Shown piece after piece: positions 33,098 through 41,167 of a stretch of 64,000 bases of DNA (position 1 is its first letter; every line of letters starts with the position of its first letter). The stretch is from Denitrobaculum sp965225735 (GTDB lineage: Bacteria; Pseudomonadota; Alphaproteobacteria; Kiloniellales; Kiloniellaceae), in the NCBI GenBank assembly GCA_965225735.1, contig CBDDBN010000026.1, positions 124,001-188,000 on the forward strand, in the 5' to 3' direction. The position numbers and the translations under genes are program-made. The notes under the pieces were generated by a model. That model saw nothing but the letters and a program-made list of their open reading frames with translations, did not search any database and was not told where the DNA came from.

Positions 33098-33991
33098 ATG
33101 ATCGAACGAATCTCATCTCTACAGCTATTCAGCCGCGTCGCCAGGACGGGCAGCTTTACCGCGGCCGGGAAAGAGATCGGGCTGTCGCAGCCCTCGGTCT
33201 CGCGCATCATCTCGAACCTGGAAAGCGAGCTTCAATGCGCGCTCTTGGTCAGAAGCACCCATGCCGTCAAGTTGACGGAAGCAGGCGAGGACTATCTCGC
33301 GCGGATCGAGCCTATCCTGAGCGCTCTGGAGGAAGCCGAGCACATTGCCCGCGGTACGGGGGAGCTGACGGGGCGCTTGAGGGTCGGTGTTGCGACCAGT
33401 TTCGCGGCGCGGGAAATCATTCCGAGGATGCCGGGCTTCGTTGCCGAGCATCCGAAGCTGCGCGTCGATCTCGTACTCACCGATACGCGCCAAGAGCTCA
33501 TCAGCGAGTCAATCGATGTCGCAATCAGGTATGGCGAACTCAAGGATTCCACAATGCTTGCAAGGAAGCTGGGCGCGCCGCGGCGCTTGATCGCGGCGTC
33601 GCCCGCATATCTGGAACGCGCAGGCACGCCGCGCATGCCGTCCGATCTCTCCAAACACCAGGTTATTCTCGGCCCCTCCAGCGTCGCCTCCACGGGATGG
33701 GTGTTCAAGAAAGATGGAAAGACCCTCTCGGTGCGGATCGACGGTCAGGTGATGGTTACCGTAAACGAGGGCGCAACGGCCGCCGCAGCCGCCGGTCTGG
33801 GCATTATCTCAACCGCTTATTGGGGCTGCAAAGCCGAGCTCGAGAGTGGGGCGCTTGTTCAGTTGCTGCCGCAGTGGGATCTTGGGCGCATCGAGGTCAA
33901 TGCCGTCTTACCAGGCAGACATTCAGCCAAACGTTCCGCCCGCGCCTTTGCAGACTTTTTGGTCAAGTCCTTCCGCGATTACGAGGACTAG
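33098..33991 (+). CDS. LysR family regulator
   Basis: 297 residues, normal length. Helix-turn-helix LQLFSRVARTGSFTAAGKEI, GLSQPSVSRIISNLES, then RSTHAVKLTEAGEDYL; effector domain from LRVGVATSFAAREIIPRM to FADFLVKSFRDYED. Its divergent partner is the peroxiredoxin-like gene (start codons 120 bp apart), the likely target. Confidence 0.9.
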   Translation: MIERISSLQLFSRVARTGSFTAAGKEIGLSQPSVSRIISNLESELQCALLVRSTHAVKLTEAGEDYLARIEPILSALEEAEHIARGTGELTGRLRVGVATSFAAREIIPRMPGFVAEHPKLRVDLVLTDTRQELISESIDVAIRYGELKDSTMLARKLGAPRRLIAASPAYLERAGTPRMPSDLSKHQVILGPSSVASTGWVFKKDGKTLSVRIDGQVMVTVNEGATAAAAAGLGIISTAYWGCKAELESGALVQLLPQWDLGRIEVNAVLPGRHSAKRSARAFADFLVKSFRDYED

Positions 33992-34022
33992 GCGCGGACG
34001 AAGATGGTCGGAACCAATGACC

Positions 34023-34997
34023 TCAGGGCCAGACAGGCACAGCCTCCAGTCCCGCCGTCTCCGGCAGACCACAGATCAGATTTGCATTCTGAACTGCCTG
34101 ACCGGCCGCGCCCTTGCCAAGGTTGTCGACCACGCCCATGGCGATCACCAGATCGCGCGCCGGGTCGGCCGCGTAGCTGACAAACGCGAGGTTCGACGCG
34201 GCCGCCCACTTTGTCTGCGGAGGCCTTTTTGTCACACGGACGAAGGACCGGCCGCTATATAAGCGCCGCGCCGCATCCAGACACTGTTCCGTGGAAGCGT
34301 TGCCGCGCGCATAAATGGTGACAAGGAGGCCGCGCGTCATCGGCACCAGGTGCGGCGTGAACACCAGCCCGGCGGCGCTGCCACCGCTTAGTCGCTCGAT
34401 CGTCTTGACCATCTCGGGCATGTGTGTGTGCTGGAGCAGACCGTAAGGGATCAGGTTCTCGTTGCTCTCGGCATAGCCGAACCCGCCGCCGCCGCCCCGG
34501 CCGGCGCCGGAGATTCCGGTCTTGGCGTCGATCACGATGTTGCCCGGCTCGATCAGCTTGTCAGTGAGAAGCGGCGCCAAAGCCATCAGCGCCGCTGCCG
34601 GAAAGCAACCGGGATTGGCGACGCGGCTTTGCCCTGAGATTCGGTCCGGCCAGACATCGGCCAAGCCATAGGTCCAGCCGTCCGCGTAGCGATGATCGCC
34701 GCCGATATCGACAATCTTCACAGTCTCGGGGACGCGCGCCAGCGCATCGGCTGAAGCGCCTGTGGGCAGCGATGCGAACAGCAGGTCGAGCTCCGGTAGA
34801 TTTTCAGGATCCCATCGCTCGATCACCAGGTCGGCCAATTTGGGCGGCAAGCCAGGGAAACGCTCGACCAATCGACTGCCGGCACTGCCTTCGCCGGCCG
34901 CGTAAACCAACTCGAAAGACGGGTGGTTCGCAACCAGGCGCAGCGCCTCTCCGCCCCCGAATCCACTAATCCCGACGATGCCGATACGAATGCTCAT
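34023..34997 (-). CDS. argC: N-acetyl-gamma-glutamyl-phosphate reductase
   Basis: 324 residues. Third enzyme of arginine synthesis: reduces N-acetylglutamyl phosphate to the semialdehyde with NADPH. Seen: NADPH loop GIVGISGFGGGEALRL (6-21), catalytic cysteine in ANPGCFPAAALMAL, DAKTGISGAGRGGGGGFGYA, and the histidine region FTPHLVPMTRGLLVTIYAR. Start ATG 34997 follows AGGAGGAGGAGAT. Upstream lie an arginine-rich leader peptide and an intrinsic terminator, so expression is probably governed by attenuation. It is a lone arg gene; neighbours are unrelated. Confidence 0.9.
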   Translation of the reverse strand: MSIRIGIVGISGFGGGEALRLVANHPSFELVYAAGEGSAGSRLVERFPGLPPKLADLVIERWDPENLPELDLLFASLPTGASADALARVPETVKIVDIGGDHRYADGWTYGLADVWPDRISGQSRVANPGCFPAAALMALAPLLTDKLIEPGNIVIDAKTGISGAGRGGGGGFGYAESNENLIPYGLLQHTHMPEMVKTIERLSGGSAAGLVFTPHLVPMTRGLLVTIYARGNASTEQCLDAARRLYSGRSFVRVTKRPPQTKWAAASNLAFVSYAADPARDLVIAMGVVDNLGKGAAGQAVQNANLICGLPETAGLEAVPVWP

Positions 34998-35056
34998 GGT
35001 GATCTCCTCCTCCTGGAGCGAGCGCGTTAGCTCAACGAACTTGCCAATCTGATCTG

Positions 35057-35088
35057 AAAATAAAAAAAACCGCGCCGGAGGCGCGGTC
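35057..35088 (-). terminator. Intrinsic terminator upstream of argC (attenuator)
   Basis: On the minus strand, CCGCGCC-TCC-GGCGCGG (35086-35070) is followed by eight T residues, one A and four more T. The stem can be extended by an A-T pair. It lies 26 nt after the leader-peptide stop and about 60 nt before the argC start, on the transcribed strand of argC. Its 3' arm GGCGCG can also pair with CGCGCC inside the leader coding region. Confidence 0.85.
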
Positions 35089-35113
35089 GCAGATGAACGG
35101 TCTTGGACGAGCG

Positions 35114-35194
35114 TTATCGGCGTCGCGCGGGCGCGAAGCGGATACGGCGTCGGTTGAAGAAGTTCTCGTTCATGCGATCCATATAACGGGGCAT
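35114..35194 (-). CDS. Arginine-rich leader peptide of argC (26 aa)
   Basis: ATG 35194 to TAA 35114, preceded by GGGGA. The 26 residues hold nine arginines: singles at 3, 7 and 19, and two runs of three at 15-17 and at the very end, 24-26 (RRR directly before the stop). Seen around it: an intrinsic terminator 26 nt downstream and then argC. This is the arrangement of ribosome-mediated attenuation: scarce charged Arg-tRNA would stall the ribosome in the Arg runs and free leader RNA that can compete with the terminator. Leader peptides rich in the regulated amino acid are established for his, trp, ilv and others; I know of no described example for argC. Function is inference. Confidence 0.78.
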   Translation of the reverse strand: MPRYMDRMNENFFNRRRIRFAPARRR

Positions 35195-35491
35195 GGTCCC
35201 CAAGGTCAATCTCGCAATGCCACAAACATCAGACACGAACCTTGCCTATGTCGTCTCTATCTCAATCGACTCGGGCAGACTTGACGGCACTTCGTCCGGT
35301 ACCGCTAAGTTTGAAAAACATTCGGAACTTGAACTTATGAAAGCCCAGCTATTAGCAATATCGTAGGCGTCTCCGGCTTGCTGATTTGCTGAAACAAAGA
35401 GTGGAAGCAGGTTTATCCGACGAAAATACGCGCTAGCATGGATTGATCTGAAATTGCTGGTTGATCAGCGGAATTGCGAAACGGGGAACGC

Positions 35492-36157
35492 ATGCCTAAT
35501 CGTCCGAAATACATCACCTTCGACTGCTACGGGACGCTTACAAATTTCGATATGGCCGGCGCTTCCCGCGACCTCTACAGCCACCAGTTTGACCGTGAAC
35601 GCATGGAGAGCTTCGTCGCAGATTTTTCGGCCTACCGGCGCGATGAAATCTTGGGCGCGTGGAAACCCTATGGTGATGTGGTGAGCAACGCACTGGAACG
35701 AACCTGCAAGAAACATGGGGTCGCTTACGATCAGGCTTGCGCGGATGAGATTTACCGTCGCGTTCCAACCTGGGGGCCGCACCCCGATGTGCCCGCCGGT
35801 CTCATGCAGGTCGCGGGCGAATTCCCTCTTGTCATCCTCTCGAACACCATGAACGACCTGATCCCGCACAACGTCGATAAGCTTGGCGCCCCCTTTGCCC
35901 ATGTTTTCACCGCCGAGGATGCCGGTGCCTACAAACCGCAGTTTCAGGCATTCGAGTACATGTTCGACCAACTCAGTTGCGGGCCCGAGGATTGTCTGCA
36001 CGTGTCCTCGTCCTTTCGCTACGATCTGATGACCGCAAGCGACCTGGGTTTCGGCGGTAAGGTTTGGGTGAACCGCGGCCATGAGCCGGCGGCACCGGGA
36101 TACGGTTACAGCGAGATTCCCGATATCGGGGGCTTAGCGGCTGTTGTGGGCCTCTGA
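35492..36157 (+). CDS. HAD superfamily hydrolase (haloacid dehalogenase type II-like)
   Basis: 221 residues. Motif I ITFDCYGTLTNFD contains the nucleophilic Asp; motif II in LVILSNTMNDLI; motif III/IV in GAYKPQFQAFEYM and SFRYDLMTASDLGFGGKVW, the latter being typical of 2-haloacid dehalogenase-like proteins. Substrate unknown. Start ATG 35492 behind GGGGAA. The next gene, an amine oxidase, begins 9 bp after its stop, so the two form an operon, perhaps for amine or amino-acid side-chain breakdown. Confidence 0.83.
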   Translation: MPNRPKYITFDCYGTLTNFDMAGASRDLYSHQFDRERMESFVADFSAYRRDEILGAWKPYGDVVSNALERTCKKHGVAYDQACADEIYRRVPTWGPHPDVPAGLMQVAGEFPLVILSNTMNDLIPHNVDKLGAPFAHVFTAEDAGAYKPQFQAFEYMFDQLSCGPEDCLHVSSSFRYDLMTASDLGFGGKVWVNRGHEPAAPGYGYSEIPDIGGLAAVVGL

Positions 36158-36166
36158 GAAGACAAG

Positions 36167-37450
36167 ATGGAACTGACTTCTTATTGGCAGGCCACCGCGC
36201 CGCGGTTCGGGGCGGCGAAAGCCGATGTGGAGGGCGTCTATGACGTTGCTGTGATCGGCGGCGGCTTCACGGGACTCTCCGCGGCGCGCCATCTGGCCAA
36301 GGCCGGTTGCAAGGTGGCAGTGCTGGAAGCGCGGGAGGTGGGTCACGGAGCCTCCGGCCGCAATGGCGGGCATCTGAACAACGGTATGGCCCATGGGTAT
36401 CGCGACGCGATGACGCGCTTTGGTCCCGAAACCGCGCGCAGGCTTTATCACAGCTACGATGCCTCGATCGATCTGATTGAAGAACTGGTCGAGGAAGACC
36501 GCATTGACTGCGATTTTCGGCGCAGCGGCAAGCTCAAGATTGCTTCGAAACCCAGCCATGTCGCCGGGCTCAAGGCAAGCTGCGACCTCATTCGCAAAGA
36601 GGCCGACAGGGATGTTGAGTTTCTGGATCAAAGCGATTTGGCTGGGGAGATTCGCTCTGACTCGGCCTACGCCGGGATGCTCTATCGAAAGAGCGCCATG
36701 ATGCATATGGGGCGTTATCTGCACGGGCTGGCGACGGCCGTTGCGCGCCACGGCGGCGATGTGGTTGAAAATGCGCCGGTCACCGCAATACAGCGAGAGA
36801 GCGGCGTGCGGCACTTGAGCACCCCGCGAGGCCGGCTTACGGCGCGTGATGTTATCGTGGCCACTGGCGCCTATTCGGGGCAGTTTACTTCCAAAGCCCT
36901 CGCGTACTTCGCGCGCCGGGTCATCCCGGTCGGCAGTTTTATCGTTGTGACTCGCCCGCTAACGGATCCCGAAATTGCCGCCACACTGCCCGGAAACCGA
37001 ACCTATGTGACCTCGTTAAACGTTGGCAATTACTTCCGTCTGTCGCCGGATAATCGGATGATCTTCGGTGGCCGAGCACAGTTCTCCAGCAAAAGCGATC
37101 CAAGCAGCGATGCGACCGCCGCCCGCATTCTGTGCACAACACTGGGTCGGATGTTTCCGGCCCTGGCCGGTATCAAACTCGATTATTGCTTCGGCGGTCT
37201 GGTGGATATGACCCATGACCGAATGCCGCGCGCGGGACGGGTGGACGGCCTTTACTATGCCATGGGCTATTCCGGTCACGGCGCGCAGATGTCGAACCAC
37301 ATGGGTGTGGTTTTAGCCGACATGATTCTCGGCAATGACCGCAATCCGCTTACGAACATGCCTTGGCCAAGCCTCCCCTTTTACGCGGGGAGCCCTTGGT
37401 TCTTGCCTGTCGTCGGAGCCTATTTCCGCGTCAAGGATCTGCTGAGCTAA
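36167..37450 (+). CDS. FAD-dependent amine oxidoreductase (PuuB/OrdL-like)
   Basis: 427 residues. FAD motif VAVIGGGFTGLSAARHLAKA (~28-47), then LEAREVGHGASGRNGGHLNN, a GASGRNGG loop shared by gamma-glutamylputrescine oxidoreductase and related DAO-family enzymes; C-terminal GLYYAMGYSGHGAQMSNHMG binds FAD. It would oxidise a secondary or primary amine to imine. Operon with the HAD gene. No other putrescine-pathway genes are near, so the substrate is open. Confidence 0.86.
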   Translation: MELTSYWQATAPRFGAAKADVEGVYDVAVIGGGFTGLSAARHLAKAGCKVAVLEAREVGHGASGRNGGHLNNGMAHGYRDAMTRFGPETARRLYHSYDASIDLIEELVEEDRIDCDFRRSGKLKIASKPSHVAGLKASCDLIRKEADRDVEFLDQSDLAGEIRSDSAYAGMLYRKSAMMHMGRYLHGLATAVARHGGDVVENAPVTAIQRESGVRHLSTPRGRLTARDVIVATGAYSGQFTSKALAYFARRVIPVGSFIVVTRPLTDPEIAATLPGNRTYVTSLNVGNYFRLSPDNRMIFGGRAQFSSKSDPSSDATAARILCTTLGRMFPALAGIKLDYCFGGLVDMTHDRMPRAGRVDGLYYAMGYSGHGAQMSNHMGVVLADMILGNDRNPLTNMPWPSLPFYAGSPWFLPVVGAYFRVKDLLS

Positions 37451-37662
37451 GCCCGGTCGCGGCTAGTAGGCCTGAAAACCTCTCATGCTGCGAGCCTGCA
37501 AGTCCGTCGCGGATCTTGTTTAAAAATCGACCAGCTTGCTGTCGCAATGAACGGCAGCCTGTAACGGCATCACACGTTGCCACGAAAGCAACCGACTCCG
37601 TGACCAGGGTCATCACTCGTTGTCGGATTTTTCGTGTACGTAATCAGCCGACAGGACTGCGC

Positions 37663-37950
37663 TTACCCGTTGAGCTCGATTGGCTCGATAATGAAACGGC
37701 CACGTCCACGACGAATAGCGTACGCACTACCGCGCTGGATTCTGATTTTCTGGATGAGTGGATTGAGTGCCGATTCGATCAACTCAATGTTAGGATCTTT
37801 CGTATCTACGATAACTTCCCGTTGCGTAAGCCATTTGGCAAAGGCCTCGTCAGCAATCTCTTCGCCAAGAGATTTCCGCAATGCTGTGAGTTTACGAAGC
37901 TCTCCTTTTGAGAGTTTCTTTTCATCAATTTTACTTGAGGCTTTTGCCAT
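37663..37950 (-). CDS. Small basic protein of unknown function
   Basis: 95 residues, rich in Lys and Arg at the start (MAKASSKIDEKKLSKGELRK) and near the end (KIRIQRGSAYAIRRGRGRF). The middle reads EEIADEAFAKWLTQREVIVD. No signal, helix or known motif; a nucleic-acid role is possible from charge alone. A reasonable AAAGGAT site precedes ATG 37950. DNA is poorer in GC than the neighbours. Confidence 0.6.
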   Translation of the reverse strand: MAKASSKIDEKKLSKGELRKLTALRKSLGEEIADEAFAKWLTQREVIVDTKDPNIELIESALNPLIQKIRIQRGSAYAIRRGRGRFIIEPIELNG

Positions 37951-38829
37951 GAAGGGATCCTTTCGATCAAATTTGCCTGACTTATCTGCCTCGAAAGCGC
38001 ATTTTTCAAGCGATTAATGCTAGAAAAGACAAGTAAATAGACCCCATCTCCCCCCAAGATTGAGGAAGTACTTTAGACTATCGATTTTGAGTCGATTGAA
38101 GCGTGAAACTTAAGGTTTCGAGATAACTTTCGATGAGGCTGGTTAGTTTGAGTTTCAAACTACAGCGGTTTGGTATGTGAGATCTCGGAGCTTTCGTTTT
38201 GCGCTTGCGAATCCAAATCAGTTAGTGAACCACCGCGAGCGTCATTTCCTCCTGCCCGGCCTGCAGCGGTTGAGGACAGCGATTGGGAACGACGGCCACA
38301 CTGGAGCGGATTGGAAAGCCTGGCTGATCGTCGCGCCTTCCAGTTTTTCCGTAAGCTGCACCGACCTGTTCATGGGTGCCGTGCCCATGGGTAAGCACCT
38401 GCATCTCGTCGTCATCCAAAGCCGTGTTCGGTGGATCCTTATCAGTCGCAGTCAGGAAAATGATCAAAACGGAACCTGGTTTGCCAAGTCAACCATCCGA
38501 CCGCGACCCAAGCAGTTTCAAGCCGTCTTGTCAGACACAAACAGACTTTCGCTGACCCGATCCAAAACATCTCGCTGGACGAAACTCCTAAACGACCCGA
38601 CTTACCTCAACCGTCTTCTTGTCAAAGTCCTCGGAAACCGCGATTCGTTTCCCCATCGAATTGATGCTCTATATGGCACAAGCTTAGGGGTCTGCATATC
38701 AGGTGCCGCACGCAAAAGATCGCTTGCTCTTTGAAAAACGCGATAGGCCGAAAGCAGATCCCGCTGCTCATGAATACACGGCAGAGTTGGCAAAACTCAC
38801 GTCCTTCCCGTTCGAAGAACAACAAAGGC
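37951..38829. other. Long intergenic region, no recognised gene
   Basis: About 880 bp. Open frames exist on both strands (for example 38177-38734 plus, 38222-38467 minus) but none looks like a protein I know or has a ribosome site and composition that convince me. GC is lower than average between 37980 and 38200. It may be decayed sequence or contain an RNA; I see no clear structure apart from the terminator at its right end. Confidence 0.5.
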
Positions 38830-38860
38830 CCGGCAGGCTAAACTGCCTGCCGGACTTTTT
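38830..38860. terminator. Terminator after ohr, possibly bidirectional
   Basis: CCGGCAGGC (38830-38838) and GCCTGCCGG (38845-38853) pair perfectly around six nucleotides, 20 nt downstream of the ohr stop on the minus strand. A TTTTT run follows on the plus side, and a weaker GCCTTTGTT on the minus side. Confidence 0.7.
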
Positions 38861-38873
38861 GCCGACGATTGAA

Positions 38874-39302
38874 TCAAGCGACCGACAGCTGCACGTCGAT
38901 ATTGTTCCGGGTTGCGTTGGAGTAAGGGCAGACCTGGTGCGCTTTGGCGACCAAAGCTTCGGCGTTCGCGCGCTCCACACCGGGCAGCGAGATGGTCAGG
39001 GCGACTTCAAGACCGAAACCGCCTTCCGAGCGCGGGCCGATGCCGACCTTTGCGATGACGCTGGTCTCTTCCGGCACCTTGTGATCGGCCTCCTGAGAAG
39101 CGACAAACTTCATGGCGCCGAGGAAGCAGGCAGCGTAGCCGGAAGCAAAGAGCTGTTCCGGATTGTTGCCCTCGCCGCCCGCGCCGCCGAGTTCCTTCGG
39201 CGTGGCCAGCTTCACGGCAAAACTGCCGTCCAGAGTACCGGCCTGGCCATCACGGCCGCCGCTTGCTTTGGCTTCAGTGCTATAGAGGACTTCTACGGAC
39301 AT
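38874..39302 (-). CDS. ohr: Organic hydroperoxide resistance protein
   Basis: 142 residues. Ohr reduces organic peroxides with a Cys pair that is recharged by lipoylated proteins. Both cysteines are seen: ASGYAACFLGAMKFVA and AHQVCPYSNATRNNIDV. The opening MSVEVLYSTEAKASGGRDGQ and PEQLFASGY are standard. Start ATG 39302; the frame stays open further upstream but without homology. Divergent from the ohrR gene, the classical arrangement. Confidence 0.93.
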   Translation of the reverse strand: MSVEVLYSTEAKASGGRDGQAGTLDGSFAVKLATPKELGGAGGEGNNPEQLFASGYAACFLGAMKFVASQEADHKVPEETSVIAKVGIGPRSEGGFGLEVALTISLPGVERANAEALVAKAHQVCPYSNATRNNIDVQLSVA

Positions 39303-39542
39303 GATTTTCTCCTTTGCTTGCCCGCGCGTTTGTGCGGACCGGGGGATGGGATCTCGAAAATCGCTCGGGGCGCAGTCTCTGCGGTGCCTTTCTCGAGAAT
39401 AATATCGCTTACGATTACTTAGTGTACGATACAAATATGATGACACAATGACAAAGTCAATAGCTTGCGATTAAGTCGCACACGATCTAAATATCAAGAT
39501 GAAGGGCGCGCTTTGAGCGCATCGTGCAAGTAGGAAAACGCA

Positions 39543-40073
39543 ATGTCGATCAATGAGAGTGGGACGGCCGACAAGAGAACAATGAAGGCGCAGGCGACCG
39601 GAAAGGCGAAACGGTCTCAGTCCACCGCGAGCACGGTCAGCGCTCTGCCAACGTTGGATGAGTTCATCTGCTTTGCGATCTACTCGGCCAACCACGCGAT
39701 GAACCGGGTCTACAAGCCTCTGCTCGACGAACTGGGTTTGACCTATCCGCAGTACATCGCACTGGCAACACTCTGGGAGCGGGACGCGCAAAGCGTGGGC
39801 GAGATCTGCGAACGCCTGTTCCTGGAATCCAGCACCGTGACCCCTATGCTGAAACGGCTGGAAAGGATGGGTTTGCTTCAGCGCCGGCGCGACACGGCGG
39901 ACGAGCGTCAAGTCCGGGTCTCGCTGACGAAAGAGGGACGCGCCTTGCGGCGGAAGGCTCGGGAGGTTCCGGGTTGCATCCTCGCCGCCTCCGGGCTCAG
40001 CGAAAAGGCGCTGCTCAACCTGCAAAGTCAGATCGCGGGCTTGCGCGAGAACCTGATCCGCGCGGCGGAGTAA
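39543..40073 (+). CDS. ohrR: MarR-family organic peroxide sensor
   Basis: 176 residues. Winged-helix MarR protein: EFICFAIYSANHAMNRVYKP carries the peroxide-sensing cysteine (Cys43), LTYPQYIALATLWERDAQSV and ESSTVTPMLKRLERMGLLQR are the DNA-binding part. A second cysteine near residue 144 (PGCILAAS) allows the two-cysteine OhrR mechanism. The N-terminal ~35 residues are an unusual basic extension; an in-frame ATG at codon 14 is an alternative start. Represses ohr until oxidised. The 240-bp divergent region has ATCG-CTTA-CGAT-like symmetry near 39411 but no unambiguous operator. Confidence 0.9.
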   Translation: MSINESGTADKRTMKAQATGKAKRSQSTASTVSALPTLDEFICFAIYSANHAMNRVYKPLLDELGLTYPQYIALATLWERDAQSVGEICERLFLESSTVTPMLKRLERMGLLQRRRDTADERQVRVSLTKEGRALRRKAREVPGCILAASGLSEKALLNLQSQIAGLRENLIRAAE

Positions 40074-40186
40074 TGGGGTTTGGCTAGGGCGTTCAGCGCC
40101 GGTCGGCCCTATTGTTCTACTGATGCAGATGCTTGCGCCAAACGAGCAATAGCGAGCGGGCCGGTGCAGCCGCAACCTAAAACTCC

Positions 40187-41017
40187 TTACTTCACCGGAA
40201 TCCAGATCTCGACCTCGCCAGTGCCGCTCGTGGCGTCGAAGCGCTCGTCATAGAGTTCGAAGTCCGGCCCGTTCGCGTGCGTGACCTCGGCTTCTGGCAA
40301 CCACTTGTTCCAAATCGTATAGACCGTCTTGCGGATGTCCGATATGTGGCCCGAATGGGTGAAGACCGCATAGCGCTGCGCTGGCACGGTTATGCGGGTG
40401 AGGTCATCCGCTTCGCTGGGTGCGCCGCTGATTTCGACCGCCGCCATATAGTTAAAGTTCCCCTCCGCATCGCCATCGTAGCAGATGCCGTAAGTGGTCA
40501 TACCGACCTGTTTCGGGATCTGTCCGAAATGCGGCACGAAGCGCCGCCAAAGGTCGGGAACGCCGTGGCTGGTCGCGAAGTTGTAACGTTCCGACAGCCC
40601 GGCGGCCTGAAAAGCGCCCCGCTCGACGATACGCGGCGGCTTGAGTTCAGTGAGAAGAGAAGTATCCATAGAGATCGGCTCCACAAGCTGAAGATTATCC
40701 AGGCTGCGGGCCGCGCGCAGCGCCTCGGGCGTGATGCCGAAGAGCTCGCGGAATGCCCGCGTGAAGGCTTCGTGGGAACCGTAGCCCGCATCCAGCGCGA
40801 CCGTGAGGATGTCCTCCGCACCCGCCGCCAGTTGCCGCGCGGCTTCGCTCAGCCGCCGGGCCCGAGCGTAAGCCATGACCGAACGGCCCGAGACAGACTG
40901 GAAAGCGCGCGAGAGGTGAAAACGCGACACGCCGCAGTTCCGCGCGACGTCTTCGAGAGTGAAGGCTTCGCGCCGGCGCCATTCCACATACCAGACCACT
41001 TTCTCCAGGATGCTCAT
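40187..41017 (-). CDS. AraC regulator with GyrI-like effector domain
   Basis: 276 residues. N-terminal double helix-turn-helix (AFTLEDVARNCGVSRFHLSR, LDAGYGSHEAFTRAFRELFG, ITPEAL) and a C-terminal GyrI/Rob-like ligand domain (IVERGAFQAAGLSERYNF, YGICYDGDAEGNFNYMAAVE, FELYDERFDATSGTGEVEIW). Such proteins bind small hydrophobic or cationic ligands. A decayed copy of its 5' half lies at 45045-45255, and the promoter region is repeated there too. Divergent from the ABC ATPase gene 41168. Confidence 0.88.
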   Translation of the reverse strand: MSILEKVVWYVEWRRREAFTLEDVARNCGVSRFHLSRAFQSVSGRSVMAYARARRLSEAARQLAAGAEDILTVALDAGYGSHEAFTRAFRELFGITPEALRAARSLDNLQLVEPISMDTSLLTELKPPRIVERGAFQAAGLSERYNFATSHGVPDLWRRFVPHFGQIPKQVGMTTYGICYDGDAEGNFNYMAAVEISGAPSEADDLTRITVPAQRYAVFTHSGHISDIRKTVYTIWNKWLPEAEVTHANGPDFELYDERFDATSGTGEVEIWIPVK

Positions 41018-41115
41018 GCTCCGTCCGTCATCCCTTGCCAGATCTCAGGGGATTTCCCTTAAAGCCGAGGGCAAATTAGGGCTCCCTCATCCCACGCGCT
41101 TGATCGTACTTGTCA
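41018..41115. repeat. Duplicated promoter region, copy 1 (intact araC side)
   Basis: The ~100 bp upstream of the intact araC gene correspond to 45256-45353 upstream of the araC remnant. Both end with the identical CGCGCTTGATCGTACTTGTC word and share CAAATTAG and a CCCT-rich centre. The conserved word may be part of the araC promoter or its operator. Confidence 0.65.
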
Positions 41116-41167
41116 TCGAGCATGCGATATGTTGCAAAACGCTCAACGTCTCAATCACGGCTTCCTT

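Noticed and set aside
38177..38734. 185-codon plus-strand open frame in the large gap.
   Set aside because: No ribosome site, no recognisable domain, and a composition rich in Arg/Ser/Leu as expected for a random frame; listed only as part of the gap.
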